From assembly GCA_905197955.1 (NCBI GenBank), contig CAJKAR010000009.1, forward strand, positions 47,085 to 111,084: a DNA stretch of 64,000 nucleotides, read 5' to 3'. Below, in pieces: positions 50,773 through 59,185 of the stretch. A program made the position numbers and the translations under genes. Source of the stretch: an uncultured Lentisphaeria bacterium (lineage in GTDB: Bacteria; Verrucomicrobiota; Lentisphaeria; Victivallales; UBA1829). The stretch's first letter is position 1, and each line of letters begins with the position of its first letter. The notes beneath the pieces were generated by a model. That model was not told the DNA's origin and ran no database searches. It saw only the letters and a list, made by a program, of their open reading frames with translations.

Positions 50773-52062
50773 ATGAAACATGAAAGCTATCTTGAGTGTG
50801 TAAGATGCTCCAGAACCTATTCCGTGGATGAACTCCGCTATACTTGCGACTGCGGTGGAATCCTTGATGTCAAACGGGATCTTTCCAAATTCGACGGAGA
50901 GGCTCTGCGCAAACTCTGGGATTCCCGCTGGGGACAGAAACGCGGAATTGAATCTTCCGGAGTCTGGCGTTATCGTGAACTGATTTTTGATGCTCCCGAC
51001 GATAAGATCGTTACCCGGCAGGAAGGCAATACACGTCTTTATCCCGCTGGAACCGCCGGAACCTGGGCCGGGTTGAAAAATCTCTATTTCAAGCATGAAG
51101 GCGAAAATCCGACCGGAAGTTTCAAGGATCGCGGAATGACCTGCGGAACAAGTGCGGCAAAGGTCTTTGGTGCAAAATATGTCGCTTGTGCCAGCACGGG
51201 AAACACCAGTGCGAGTATGGCTTCTTATGCGGCTGTTTCCGGTATGAAGGCGGTTATTTTTATTCCTTCCGGAAAGATCGCTTACGGAAAACTTGCGCAG
51301 GCGCTCGCCTATGGCGGAATCACGTTGCAGATCGAAGGAAATTTTGATGATGCCATGAAACTCGTGCAGGATGTCTGCCGGGAGCTTGGAATTTATCTGC
51401 TGAACTCCATCAACCCCTTCCGAATCGAAGGACAGAAGGCTATCTGCTTCGAAACCCTCCAGCAGATGGACTGGGAAGTGCCCGACTGGTTCGTCATCCC
51501 CGGCGGCAACCTCGGAAACAGCAGCGCACTCGGAAAGGCTCTGATGGAGCTCCATGAACTCGGAATTATCTCCAAGATTCCGAAAATTGCCGTCATTCAG
51601 GCTTCCGGCGCAAATCCGCTGTATAAAATGTGGACTCAGCATACACCGTTTGAAGCAGTCAAAAATCCGGAAACAATCGCAACGGCGATTAAGATCGGAA
51701 ATCCTGTCTCCTGGGAAAAATCTCTCCGCGCCGTCAAATGGAGCGGTGGAACGGTCGAAGAAGTCACCGAACAGGAGATCATGGACGCCAAGGCTAAACT
51801 CGATGCCGCTGGAATCGGTGCGGAGCCCGCATCCTGCTGCTCTCTGGCCGGAGCAAAAAAGCTTGCCGACAAAGAGATCATTCAGCCGGATGAAAAGGTC
51901 GTCGGCATTCTCACAGGAAACCTCCTGAAAGATCCCGATGCCGTCATCGGTTATCATCAGGACCAGCTCAGAGAAAAACATATCATCGGCACCTACGGAA
52001 ATAAGCCGATGCTGATTCCTCCGACCGTCGAAGCCGTCAAACAGGCTCTCCACAGAGGATAA
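50773..52062 (+). CDS. thrC: threonine synthase
   Basis: A 429-residue PLP-dependent enzyme. The PLP Lys118 lies in NPTGSFKDRGM, and ACASTGNTSASMASYAA binds the phosphate. The N-terminus has a zinc-ribbon-like Cys set (9, 12, 25, 27: CVRC and CDC). It converts O-phosphohomoserine to threonine. The gene ends 20 bp before a structured repeat element. Confidence 0.94.
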   Translation: MKHESYLECVRCSRTYSVDELRYTCDCGGILDVKRDLSKFDGEALRKLWDSRWGQKRGIESSGVWRYRELIFDAPDDKIVTRQEGNTRLYPAGTAGTWAGLKNLYFKHEGENPTGSFKDRGMTCGTSAAKVFGAKYVACASTGNTSASMASYAAVSGMKAVIFIPSGKIAYGKLAQALAYGGITLQIEGNFDDAMKLVQDVCRELGIYLLNSINPFRIEGQKAICFETLQQMDWEVPDWFVIPGGNLGNSSALGKALMELHELGIISKIPKIAVIQASGANPLYKMWTQHTPFEAVKNPETIATAIKIGNPVSWEKSLRAVKWSGGTVEEVTEQEIMDAKAKLDAAGIGAEPASCCSLAGAKKLADKEIIQPDEKVVGILTGNLLKDPDAVIGYHQDQLREKHIIGTYGNKPMLIPPTVEAVKQALHRG

Positions 52063-52082
52063 TTTCCTTTCCACCGGGGAAA

Positions 52083-52175
52083 GTTGGTGGCTTCTCGCCC
52101 CCAACACCCCTCGGCAGGACCCACCCCGGGCCCTGCACCCTGCGCCGGAATTTCAAATTCCGGCTTATTTTTTTT
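52083..52175 (+). repeat. 3-prime structured element, copy 1 (after thrC)
   Basis: A 39-bp head (52083-52121, beginning GTTGGTGGCTTCTCG), a 22-bp link with GGCCCTGCACCC, then a 21-nt near-perfect hairpin GCCGGAATTT-C-AAATTCCGGC (52144-52164) and a T-rich tract. It starts 20 bp after the thrC stop and probably ends its transcript. Confidence 0.85.
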
Positions 52176-52334
52176 CCGGCACCTGCCGGGCAAAGGGCAA
52201 ACCCATGGTTCGCCCTCTGCACTCTCTGCTCCTTTCCTGCCGCGCAACGTGGAGTCGCAGAACAGGATGAGGGGGTCCAGGGGGAAAACCTTCGGTTGAC
52301 CCCCTGGTCGACAGGTGTCGAAACAATCATGGGA

Positions 52335-52412
52335 GCAAAAAATTGAATTTTTTGCGATGGGTGCAGGGCCGTCGGTCCTGCCGAGGGGTGTTGGGGGCGA
52401 GAAGCCACCAAC
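52335..52412 (-). repeat. 3-prime structured element, copy 2 (after the C45-type gene)
   Basis: The same 39-bp head, identical, on the minus strand (52412-52374), an 18-bp link with GGCCCTGCACCC, and a 21-nt hairpin GCAAAAAATT-C-AATTTTTTGC (52355-52335). It starts 21 bp after the stop of the minus-strand gene. Hairpin sequence differs wholly from copy 1 but size and symmetry match. Confidence 0.85.
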
Positions 52413-52433
52413 TCAACCCCCGCCAGAAAGAAA

Positions 52434-53567
52434 TTAAAACAAAGGAAATTTTCGAAATTTGCCTTCTGCGGCAGGGACGGTTCCGCTGGCGAGATAGAAG
52501 CAGTTATTGTGATAATCGAAAATCAAGCTGTAAATATTACATCCGAGCATAATTTTAGGATGTCGCAGGAGGCTTTGTATTTCGAGAGGAGTTCGAGGAT
52601 TTTTTTCCCGGGTGACAAGATCGACGGTATGATGTTTCGTATTATTAGTCCCCCATACGGAGTTATCCGCGGTCAGGATTCCGTTGAGGGGGAGACGTTT
52701 AAAAACTTTACTATCATTGAATTCCCGTTCGAATACAGCCATTTTTCCGTTTTTCGCATCGGAAACTCCGAGGCAGAAAGGCATTCCGGGCGGCATTTTC
52801 CGGATATACTCCTCCGCTTTTTCGAATGTATCGCATGTTTCTGCGATATCGCGCATTGCGATGAAGACTGGCATGCCGGTTTCTCCGTTTGAGATTCCGA
52901 CCTGATCGAATGAGAGAGCAATTCCATGTTCATTGATAATATCCAGCACGCCGATCATGCCGGGGAAAGCGAGATGAACCGTCCGGAAGCGTCCGGGCGC
53001 AGGCGAGGACCGGAAAATCGTCACCAGATAATTCCCGATTCCACCGAGATTATCCCAGTCCAGATTATGGGAATGGAGCAGTCCCTCCTTTCCGTTCACA
53101 ATGATCTGCCGGCATCCTGATGCATTCAGCCCCATATCCAGGAAGCTGTTTCCCAGCATCAGAGTTTTCAAATGAACGCCGGAAGCTTCCGCCATTCCCT
53201 TCAGTTCCTCAGTCCATCTGGGATCCATCTTCTGAAAGACCTCCGCCGCCCGATCCAGATACCAGGGAAATTTCTCTTTCGAGGTAAAATAGCGGATATA
53301 GAGTTTATCCAGAAACATAATCTGCCAGCGGAACTTCTCTCCTTGTTCCCTGCCCCTGGTTTCCGGGTCCGGGGAAAGGACAAGCTCATGAGGATGCGGA
53401 ACAGGCAAAAGCGCCATCACCTTTGCTCGAAAAGCGGCCGTGCCACCGGGGATCAGAGCGATCACTCCGAGGGCCAGAAAAATCACGCTGTAAAGAACAA
53501 TCCGCCACCGGGGGATGGCTCTTCTTTTTTTGATTTTCGGCGATTCAGAGGCATCACGGTCTTCCAT
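52434..53567 (-). CDS. C45-type (acyltransferase-like) N-terminal nucleophile hydrolase, membrane-anchored
   Basis: A 377-residue protein from the ATG at 53567, with AGAGG 6 nt upstream. One membrane helix near residues 24-40 (VLYSVIFLALGVIALIP) places the rest outside the cytoplasm. NASGCRQIIV holds Cys152, the candidate autocatalytic nucleophile of C45/isopenicillin acyltransferase-like proteins, followed by LLHSHNLDWDN and GTNNTKHHT-type motifs. It may cut amide bonds such as acyl-amino acids or bile-salt-like substrates; the substrate is unknown. It overlaps the rlmI-like gene by 14 bp. Confidence 0.8.
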   Translation of the reverse strand: MEDRDASESPKIKKRRAIPRWRIVLYSVIFLALGVIALIPGGTAAFRAKVMALLPVPHPHELVLSPDPETRGREQGEKFRWQIMFLDKLYIRYFTSKEKFPWYLDRAAEVFQKMDPRWTEELKGMAEASGVHLKTLMLGNSFLDMGLNASGCRQIIVNGKEGLLHSHNLDWDNLGGIGNYLVTIFRSSPAPGRFRTVHLAFPGMIGVLDIINEHGIALSFDQVGISNGETGMPVFIAMRDIAETCDTFEKAEEYIRKMPPGMPFCLGVSDAKNGKMAVFEREFNDSKVFKRLPLNGILTADNSVWGTNNTKHHTVDLVTREKNPRTPLEIQSLLRHPKIMLGCNIYSLIFDYHNNCFYLASGTVPAAEGKFRKFPLF

Positions 53568-54831
53568 TTCCCGCCTCTGCAAACAGACATTTCAAATAAG
53601 AGGACTCCTTGAATTTTGCCGGATGATCGACGGCATGTGCAGTCCTTTCGATCTCTTTCAAGGGACGTCCGACAGAGCGAGCCGCCTCGTTTACGACCTC
53701 AAAAAGCCGTTCAGCCGTCACACGGCTGGAACAGGATGCAAAAACGAGCAGCCCTTTCGGGACCAGCAGCTTCACCGCAGCCCGCGCCAGACGAGCATAG
53801 GTATTCAGAGCCGTCTTCACCTCCGCCTCCGCTTTGGCAAAGGAGGGCGGATCGACGATCACAATATCAAATTTCTGTTTTTCTCGAAACAGACGCTCCA
53901 TAGCGGCGAATGCATCATCCGTGATCTCACTGTGGCGACAGGCCGCGACAGCCGGAATTCCCCTGTTCCGTTCAAAATTAGCATCCACGCTTTCAATCGC
54001 ATGTCGGTTGATATCCTCGCTGACCACCTCGACAGCCCCTCCTGCGGCGGCATAAAGAGAAAATCCCCCGGAATAAGAAAATACGTTCAGCACCCGCTTT
54101 CCGCGGCTCAGACGTGAAACGCGGAAACGATTGTCGCGCTGATCCAGAAAAAATCCTGTTTTCTGCCCGCGAATCACATCCGCCCCGAAGCGGATTCCAT
54201 GTTCCATAAAGACCAGATTCCCATCGAAGGGCGGTTCCTTTTCCGCATAAAAAACGGATCCGTCATCAAACCAGGCGCATCCTTTCAGAATCCCCTTCAC
54301 CTCTCTGGAAAGCCGCACCACACAGCGCCGGATCTCCGGCAGACGCTCCATGAAGCACTCCATCACCTCGTCCAGCCACGGACACCATGCTGTGGAATAC
54401 AGTTTCAGCACCAGAGTATCATCGTATTTATCAGCGACCAGTCCGGAGAAGCCATCGGATTCCCCATGCACGACGCGCCACGCATTCGTTTCCGGCGGCA
54501 GAGCCGGGAGCCGGAGCGCCAGCGCCTCTTCCAGATTCCGCTGAAACAGGAGACGTCCCACCGGCGGCATTTTTGCTCCATGCGCCAGCACTTTTACCCG
54601 GACAGTCGAATCCGGATCGTAGAGTCCCGCCCCCAGAAGATTTTTCGACGAAGAGTCAAACAAAACCGCAACCGCTCCAGACGAAGCACTTTTCGACACC
54701 CGTTCAATCGAATCCTCAAAAACCCAGGGATGCCCTTTCCGGACCGCCTGCGCTCCCTTGTTTTTCAAGCGGACCGCGATCCGTTCCGATTTTGCATTTT
54801 TCAGCGTATTTTCCGGCAGAATCAGCTTCAT
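53554..54831 (-). CDS. class I rRNA large-subunit methyltransferase, RlmI-like
   Basis: A 425-residue protein. An N-terminal PUA domain begins near residue 18 (AVRLKNKGAQAVRKGHPWVFED). The methyltransferase domain has VLNVFSYSGGFSLYAAAGGA for SAM and IVIVDPPSFAKAEAEV, the NPP/DPPSF-type motif. RlmI makes m5C1962 in 23S rRNA. The family SAM and PUA order matches; exact target is inferred. Start overlaps the upstream GH42-like stop (ATGA). Confidence 0.9.
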   Translation of the reverse strand: MKLILPENTLKNAKSERIAVRLKNKGAQAVRKGHPWVFEDSIERVSKSASSGAVAVLFDSSSKNLLGAGLYDPDSTVRVKVLAHGAKMPPVGRLLFQRNLEEALALRLPALPPETNAWRVVHGESDGFSGLVADKYDDTLVLKLYSTAWCPWLDEVMECFMERLPEIRRCVVRLSREVKGILKGCAWFDDGSVFYAEKEPPFDGNLVFMEHGIRFGADVIRGQKTGFFLDQRDNRFRVSRLSRGKRVLNVFSYSGGFSLYAAAGGAVEVVSEDINRHAIESVDANFERNRGIPAVAACRHSEITDDAFAAMERLFREKQKFDIVIVDPPSFAKAEAEVKTALNTYARLARAAVKLLVPKGLLVFASCSSRVTAERLFEVVNEAARSVGRPLKEIERTAHAVDHPAKFKESSYLKCLFAEAGNGRP

Positions 54832-56753
54832 CCGATTTTCGACTCCTCACACAGAACCGCTACTCCCGATGCATCAGGCACAAACCGGATCGTCCGGATA
54901 TTTCCAGTTCCGGAAACCGAAATGCGTTTCCCGGAAATCAGATCCCGAAGAGCATGTTTCTTCCAGAAACTCTTGTTGAAATTGATTTCAATCCGTCCTG
55001 TTTTTCCTCCGCCGAAAATGAACAGAATCCGGGAACGGCTGGATCGTCCGGAAATCACCCGGCACGAAGGAGTAATCAGGTTGTACTCCGGAGAGACCTT
55101 GTCGAGAAGAGCATTGAGGAAGTTCTCCAGTTCGATATTCCGTTCCGTTGCCGCCGCCGTTCCGAGGAATGCTCCGGGAAGCAGAATTTTTCCTTTGCCA
55201 TAGACAATGCTTTCCAGAATCGCAGTATCATTTTTATACGGCACAATCACTTCCGTATACTTTCGCAGAGTCTTGAGCGGAACAAGACAGGAACCGGAAG
55301 AGAGCGAAAAAACCTTTTTCCCATATTTGAAGCGCAGCTGCGTGTTCTCCACAGGCACCCGTGCCATCTCGCAGACTCCAGTTGCCTCTGCAATGAAACG
55401 GGAATCCGGACGCAGAGCCACGCCATTGGAACTCCAGGCTCCGCATTCCGGTTCGCAGAGCAGAATCCCTCCGCAACGGACAAATTCGAGAATCCGTTTC
55501 GCCGCGGCACTGGTAATGACCGGTGTTCCGGGCAGGATCAGCAGTTTTTTGTTCTTCAGCAGCTCCAGGGTTGCCTCCGTGCAGACGCTGAACGGAGTGG
55601 ATGACTCCGCCAGCGCACGGATCCACCCGCGGAAAGAGGCAAGCGCCTGTTTCAGATAAATCCCGCTCATCTGCAGGAACCGTTCTGAAACCCGGCTTCG
55701 GAAAATGGCAACGGATCCGCTTTCGGGCTTCCAGCCGTCCAGAATGGAACCGGCCGCTGCGACCTTCTCGCCAAAAAGACGAAGCATCCGCTTCCGCTCT
55801 CCGAAATAGAAATCATCCGCGGTCAGCGCGTTGCAGACGGCATCCTTGTCCCATTCCCCAAGCACCACTTCCTCCGCGCCATACGCCACCGAGTTCCACA
55901 AAAAACGGTAAAGCGCAGCCGGCTGAAGCGGCGCCTCGCGCACCGTATAGCTGGATCGGCTGGTCTTTTCCATGATTTTCGATTTCATTCCCTGGAACGT
56001 ATCCGCGGCGGAAGCCAGCACAAGAACCTGTTCCAGTTCGGAGCTCCGCTGTTCCAGCACGATCCCGACACTTCCGCCTGCGCAGTCCAGCGACTCCACC
56101 ATGCGCGGCGGCAGAAAAATCTCGACCGCTCTGCCGCTCCGGGCGGAAAGCTCTTCCACCACCTCCCGGATAAAATTCTCCTCCCTGAGACGCAGAAAAT
56201 CAAGAAACGCCATTGTCTCCGCCGAATCCGGAAAGCAATCCGGAGTTTCCGTCGGCACATACTCGAAAGAGAAGTAGTTCCGATGCCATTTTTCATTCAG
56301 AAGTTCCACCCTGCCGAAACGAGACTCCAGATAGCGACAGAACAGCTCCTTCGTCTCCGGACAGGAACAGGACTCGACCGACAGATTCGTCAGATCCCAT
56401 GCGTGCAGAAAACCTTCCTCTCCATATTCCTCGGCGATTCCGCGAAAGAAATTCAGAAGGCATCGACGGTATTTTGCATTGTCGATACAGTGATCCTGCT
56501 CCTCCTGAATCCACCGGGGCGGAGCCGTGATATCCGGCGAGAGAATCAGCTCGAACCCGATCCTAACCGCCTCGGATAAATACCCGTCGAAAAGTGAAAA
56601 ATCAAATCTTGCCGGGCACTTCTCCACCAGCAGCCAGGGGATCGTTATCATGATCCGGGAAATTCCGGTCTGTTTCAACTCCTGCAGATCCTCTCTCCAC
56701 CGCCAGAGCGGCGGAAAAGAAGCCGTCTTAATCTGAACACCTGTTTTAAGCAT
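54828..56753 (-). CDS. GH42-like protein, catalytic acid apparently lost
   Basis: A 641-residue protein with GH42 beta-galactosidase architecture: an N-terminal TIM barrel, a Rossmann-like trimerisation domain (about 385-545), and a small C-terminal beta domain. Barrel landmarks SPDITAPPRWIQEE and LLNEKWHRNYFSFEY are present. Where GH42 has the acid/base Glu in an Asp-Asn-Glu run, this protein reads DLTNL (120-124), so the Glu is Leu. It may be inactive on galactosides or use another residue. No signal peptide. Confidence 0.72.
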   Translation of the reverse strand: MLKTGVQIKTASFPPLWRWREDLQELKQTGISRIMITIPWLLVEKCPARFDFSLFDGYLSEAVRIGFELILSPDITAPPRWIQEEQDHCIDNAKYRRCLLNFFRGIAEEYGEEGFLHAWDLTNLSVESCSCPETKELFCRYLESRFGRVELLNEKWHRNYFSFEYVPTETPDCFPDSAETMAFLDFLRLREENFIREVVEELSARSGRAVEIFLPPRMVESLDCAGGSVGIVLEQRSSELEQVLVLASAADTFQGMKSKIMEKTSRSSYTVREAPLQPAALYRFLWNSVAYGAEEVVLGEWDKDAVCNALTADDFYFGERKRMLRLFGEKVAAAGSILDGWKPESGSVAIFRSRVSERFLQMSGIYLKQALASFRGWIRALAESSTPFSVCTEATLELLKNKKLLILPGTPVITSAAAKRILEFVRCGGILLCEPECGAWSSNGVALRPDSRFIAEATGVCEMARVPVENTQLRFKYGKKVFSLSSGSCLVPLKTLRKYTEVIVPYKNDTAILESIVYGKGKILLPGAFLGTAAATERNIELENFLNALLDKVSPEYNLITPSCRVISGRSSRSRILFIFGGGKTGRIEINFNKSFWKKHALRDLISGKRISVSGTGNIRTIRFVPDASGVAVLCEESKIG

Positions 56754-57029
56754 ATTTCTCTTCCCGGTTTTTTCTCCAGCAATGTATCAATCAAATGCAT
56801 AAAATACAAGCCGGAGAAACGAAAAAAACACTCCGAGTTCCAATGAGGCTGAATTTTATCTGAAAAACTTCCCGCGGGAAATTGAATCCGGAACCTTTCC
56901 GGGATATATTACGAACTCCGGAAGACTGCAAAAAAAGCCGCTGTTTTTTTACGTGCGGCCGAACTTTTCCCGGCTGAATTTGTCTTTATCAGAAAAACAA
57001 CGGTACGGATTATTTATTTGGAGAACATT

Positions 57030-59153
57030 ATGTCAAAATATCTCAAGAAACTCTCTCTGATTCTTTTAACGGTCCTTGTCTCCGCCCCTGCTTTTTCCGC
57101 ATTTGAAGAGACGGAAGAACTTCGTCTGATTGCCAATCTGACCACTTCCATGTTCTCCAAAATGCATTATGTGAAACGCGAGATCTCACCGGAAAATTCC
57201 AGCAAGCTGTTTGATTCCTACATCAAATCGCTTGATCCGATGCGCATCTTCTTTACAAAGGAGCAGATCAATCTGTGGCGACTGCACGAACGGCGCCTGC
57301 TTCCCGGTCTTGCGGCCACCGGCGATGTCTCCATAGCCTTCGGCATTTTCAACGAATATCTTAAGATTCTGGGGGAATACGAAGAATTTGTCAAGAAGCA
57401 GAATTTCTCGGAAGCGGACTTCAAGGCGAATGAGACCTTCGATTTCGATCGCACCAAAGCCGAATGGCCCGCCGACAAAGCCGCCAGAAACGAACTCTGG
57501 CGCAAAAAACTCAAAAGCGATATTCTCGCCTTCATGCTTCAGGATAAAATCAAAGCAGAAGAGGCAGCAAAAGAAGCAAAGGAAGGAAAGGCAAAAAAAG
57601 AGCCTGTCATCGCGACGAAACCTCCTGCGGAACGTGTCAAAAAGAGAATTGAGCAGTTTGTGCAGTTCAATCAGAAGCTCGAACCGATCGAAGCTCTGGA
57701 AATTTATCTGAACAGTCTCGCCCGTCTGTACGATCCGCATACGAACTACATGGCTCCGCGCAGTGAAGAAGATTTCAACATCGGAATGCGTCTTTCTCTG
57801 GTCGGAATCGGTGCCCTGCTGACCAATGAGGACGGGTATACCAAGATTGTACAGATCATTCCGGGCGGTCCCGCCGACAAGGATAAACGTCTCAAAGCGG
57901 ATGACCGCATCATTGCAGTTGCCCAGGAAAACGGAGAACCGGTCGATGTAGTCGATATGCCGCTTACCAAGGTTGTCTCCCTGATCCGCGGCGAAGAGGG
58001 AACCAAAGTCACCCTGACCATTCTCGAAGGGATCAAAGGGGCGAAAGCGGTTCCTGTCAACATCGTTCTGACCAGGACCAAAGTCGAGCTGAAGGAATCC
58101 GAGGCGAAAGGCGAACTTCATACCGTCAAAGGGCCGAATGGCAAAGATCTCCGGATCGGAGTCATCACCCTCCCCTCGTTCTACCTTGACTTCAAAGCGG
58201 CGGGCAGCGGCGACCGAAACTACAAAAGCTCCACCCGCGATGTCAAAAAACTGATCGAAGGTTTCAAAAAGCAGGGTTCTCTTGACGGACTGATCGTTGA
58301 TCTGCGCACCAACGGAGGCGGCAGTCTTCAGGAAGCCGTCTCACTGACCGGACTCTTCATCAAAACCGGTCCTGTGGTTCAGCTGCGCGATGCCGCCGGA
58401 CGGGTCGAAGTCTACAAGGATGAAGATCCCGAAATTGCCTACAACGGTCCGCTGATTGTGATGACAAACCGTCTGAGTGCCTCTGCTTCGGAAATTTTTG
58501 CCGGAGCCATCAAGGATTACAAACGCGGAATACTTGTCGGCGATCAGAAAACCCACGGAAAAGGTTCCGTGCAGACCGTTGCCGATCTTGGTCATTATCT
58601 GCCATATCTCGGTTACAATTTCCCGGCGGGATCCATCAAGCTCACCAATGCGAAGTTCTACCGGGTCAACGGGGCTTCCACGCAAATGAAAGGCGTCTCG
58701 CCGGACATTGCGTTCCCCACCTTCACCGACACCATGGAGACCGGAGAGGATAAACTCGAAAACGCCATGGAATGGGATTCGATTGCTCCGGCGAAACATC
58801 CGCTCTGCGATCCGACACTCTCCGTGACGGCTGCGCATCTCAAGGCAAAATCGGATGCGCGGGTCAACGCAAGCAAGGACTTCTCCGCCCTCAAACGTGA
58901 TATAGCGTATCTGATGAAGAACAAAGACAAGAAAACGATCTCCCTGAATTTTGATCAGCGTTGGAAAGAATATCTGCGGGAAAAGGATATCTATGAGGAG
59001 CAGTCCAAGCTGCTGCATCTTGAATCCCGGACAGAGGATCAGAAGAATCGGAAAAAAGATCTTTATCTTGATGAAACCCTGAACATCATGTGTGACTATA
59101 TTACGGAAAAGACCTCGCCGCAGAAACCTGTACTTGCCGGCGGAAAGAAATAA
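57030..59153 (+). CDS. prc: carboxy-terminal processing protease Prc/Tsp (S41)
   Basis: A 707-residue periplasmic protease from the ATG at 57030, with GGAG 7 nt upstream. A signal peptide (LILLTVLVSAPAFS) is followed by the helical N-terminal domain, a PDZ domain (about 235-340, with VQIIPGGPADKDKRL), and the S41 catalytic domain: Ser in NRLSASASEIFAGAI and Lys in THGKGSVQT. The C-terminal helical domain is as in E. coli Tsp. It trims or degrades periplasmic proteins from their C-termini. Confidence 0.94.
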   Translation: MSKYLKKLSLILLTVLVSAPAFSAFEETEELRLIANLTTSMFSKMHYVKREISPENSSKLFDSYIKSLDPMRIFFTKEQINLWRLHERRLLPGLAATGDVSIAFGIFNEYLKILGEYEEFVKKQNFSEADFKANETFDFDRTKAEWPADKAARNELWRKKLKSDILAFMLQDKIKAEEAAKEAKEGKAKKEPVIATKPPAERVKKRIEQFVQFNQKLEPIEALEIYLNSLARLYDPHTNYMAPRSEEDFNIGMRLSLVGIGALLTNEDGYTKIVQIIPGGPADKDKRLKADDRIIAVAQENGEPVDVVDMPLTKVVSLIRGEEGTKVTLTILEGIKGAKAVPVNIVLTRTKVELKESEAKGELHTVKGPNGKDLRIGVITLPSFYLDFKAAGSGDRNYKSSTRDVKKLIEGFKKQGSLDGLIVDLRTNGGGSLQEAVSLTGLFIKTGPVVQLRDAAGRVEVYKDEDPEIAYNGPLIVMTNRLSASASEIFAGAIKDYKRGILVGDQKTHGKGSVQTVADLGHYLPYLGYNFPAGSIKLTNAKFYRVNGASTQMKGVSPDIAFPTFTDTMETGEDKLENAMEWDSIAPAKHPLCDPTLSVTAAHLKAKSDARVNASKDFSALKRDIAYLMKNKDKKTISLNFDQRWKEYLREKDIYEEQSKLLHLESRTEDQKNRKKDLYLDETLNIMCDYITEKTSPQKPVLAGGKK

Positions 59154-59185
59154 GAGAAACTCACAGGAGAGAGAGGGAATTCATT

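Larger units (their letters stand above)
52063..52433. other. convergent intergenic region holding two inverted repeat elements
   Basis: 371 bp between convergent stop codons. It contains the paired elements annotated separately and, between them, a GC-rich hairpin with CCAGGGGG (about 52275) and CCCCCTGG. No gene is supported: open frames on both strands reading VASRPQHPSAGPT arise from the repeat itself. Confidence 0.8.

Noticed and set aside
49522..52107. An 861-residue open frame on the minus strand
   Set aside because: It lies opposite LptF/G and threonine synthase, both well supported; its composition is that of an antisense frame in GC-rich codons.
52037..52411. Open frames on both strands reading VASRPQHPSAGPT
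   Set aside because: They are the inverted 39-bp repeat read in both directions, and run through hairpins and terminators.
56869..56880. Palindrome TTCCCGCGGGAA before the Prc gene
   Set aside because: Only 12 bp and more than 140 bp from the start codon; I could not tie it to a promoter.
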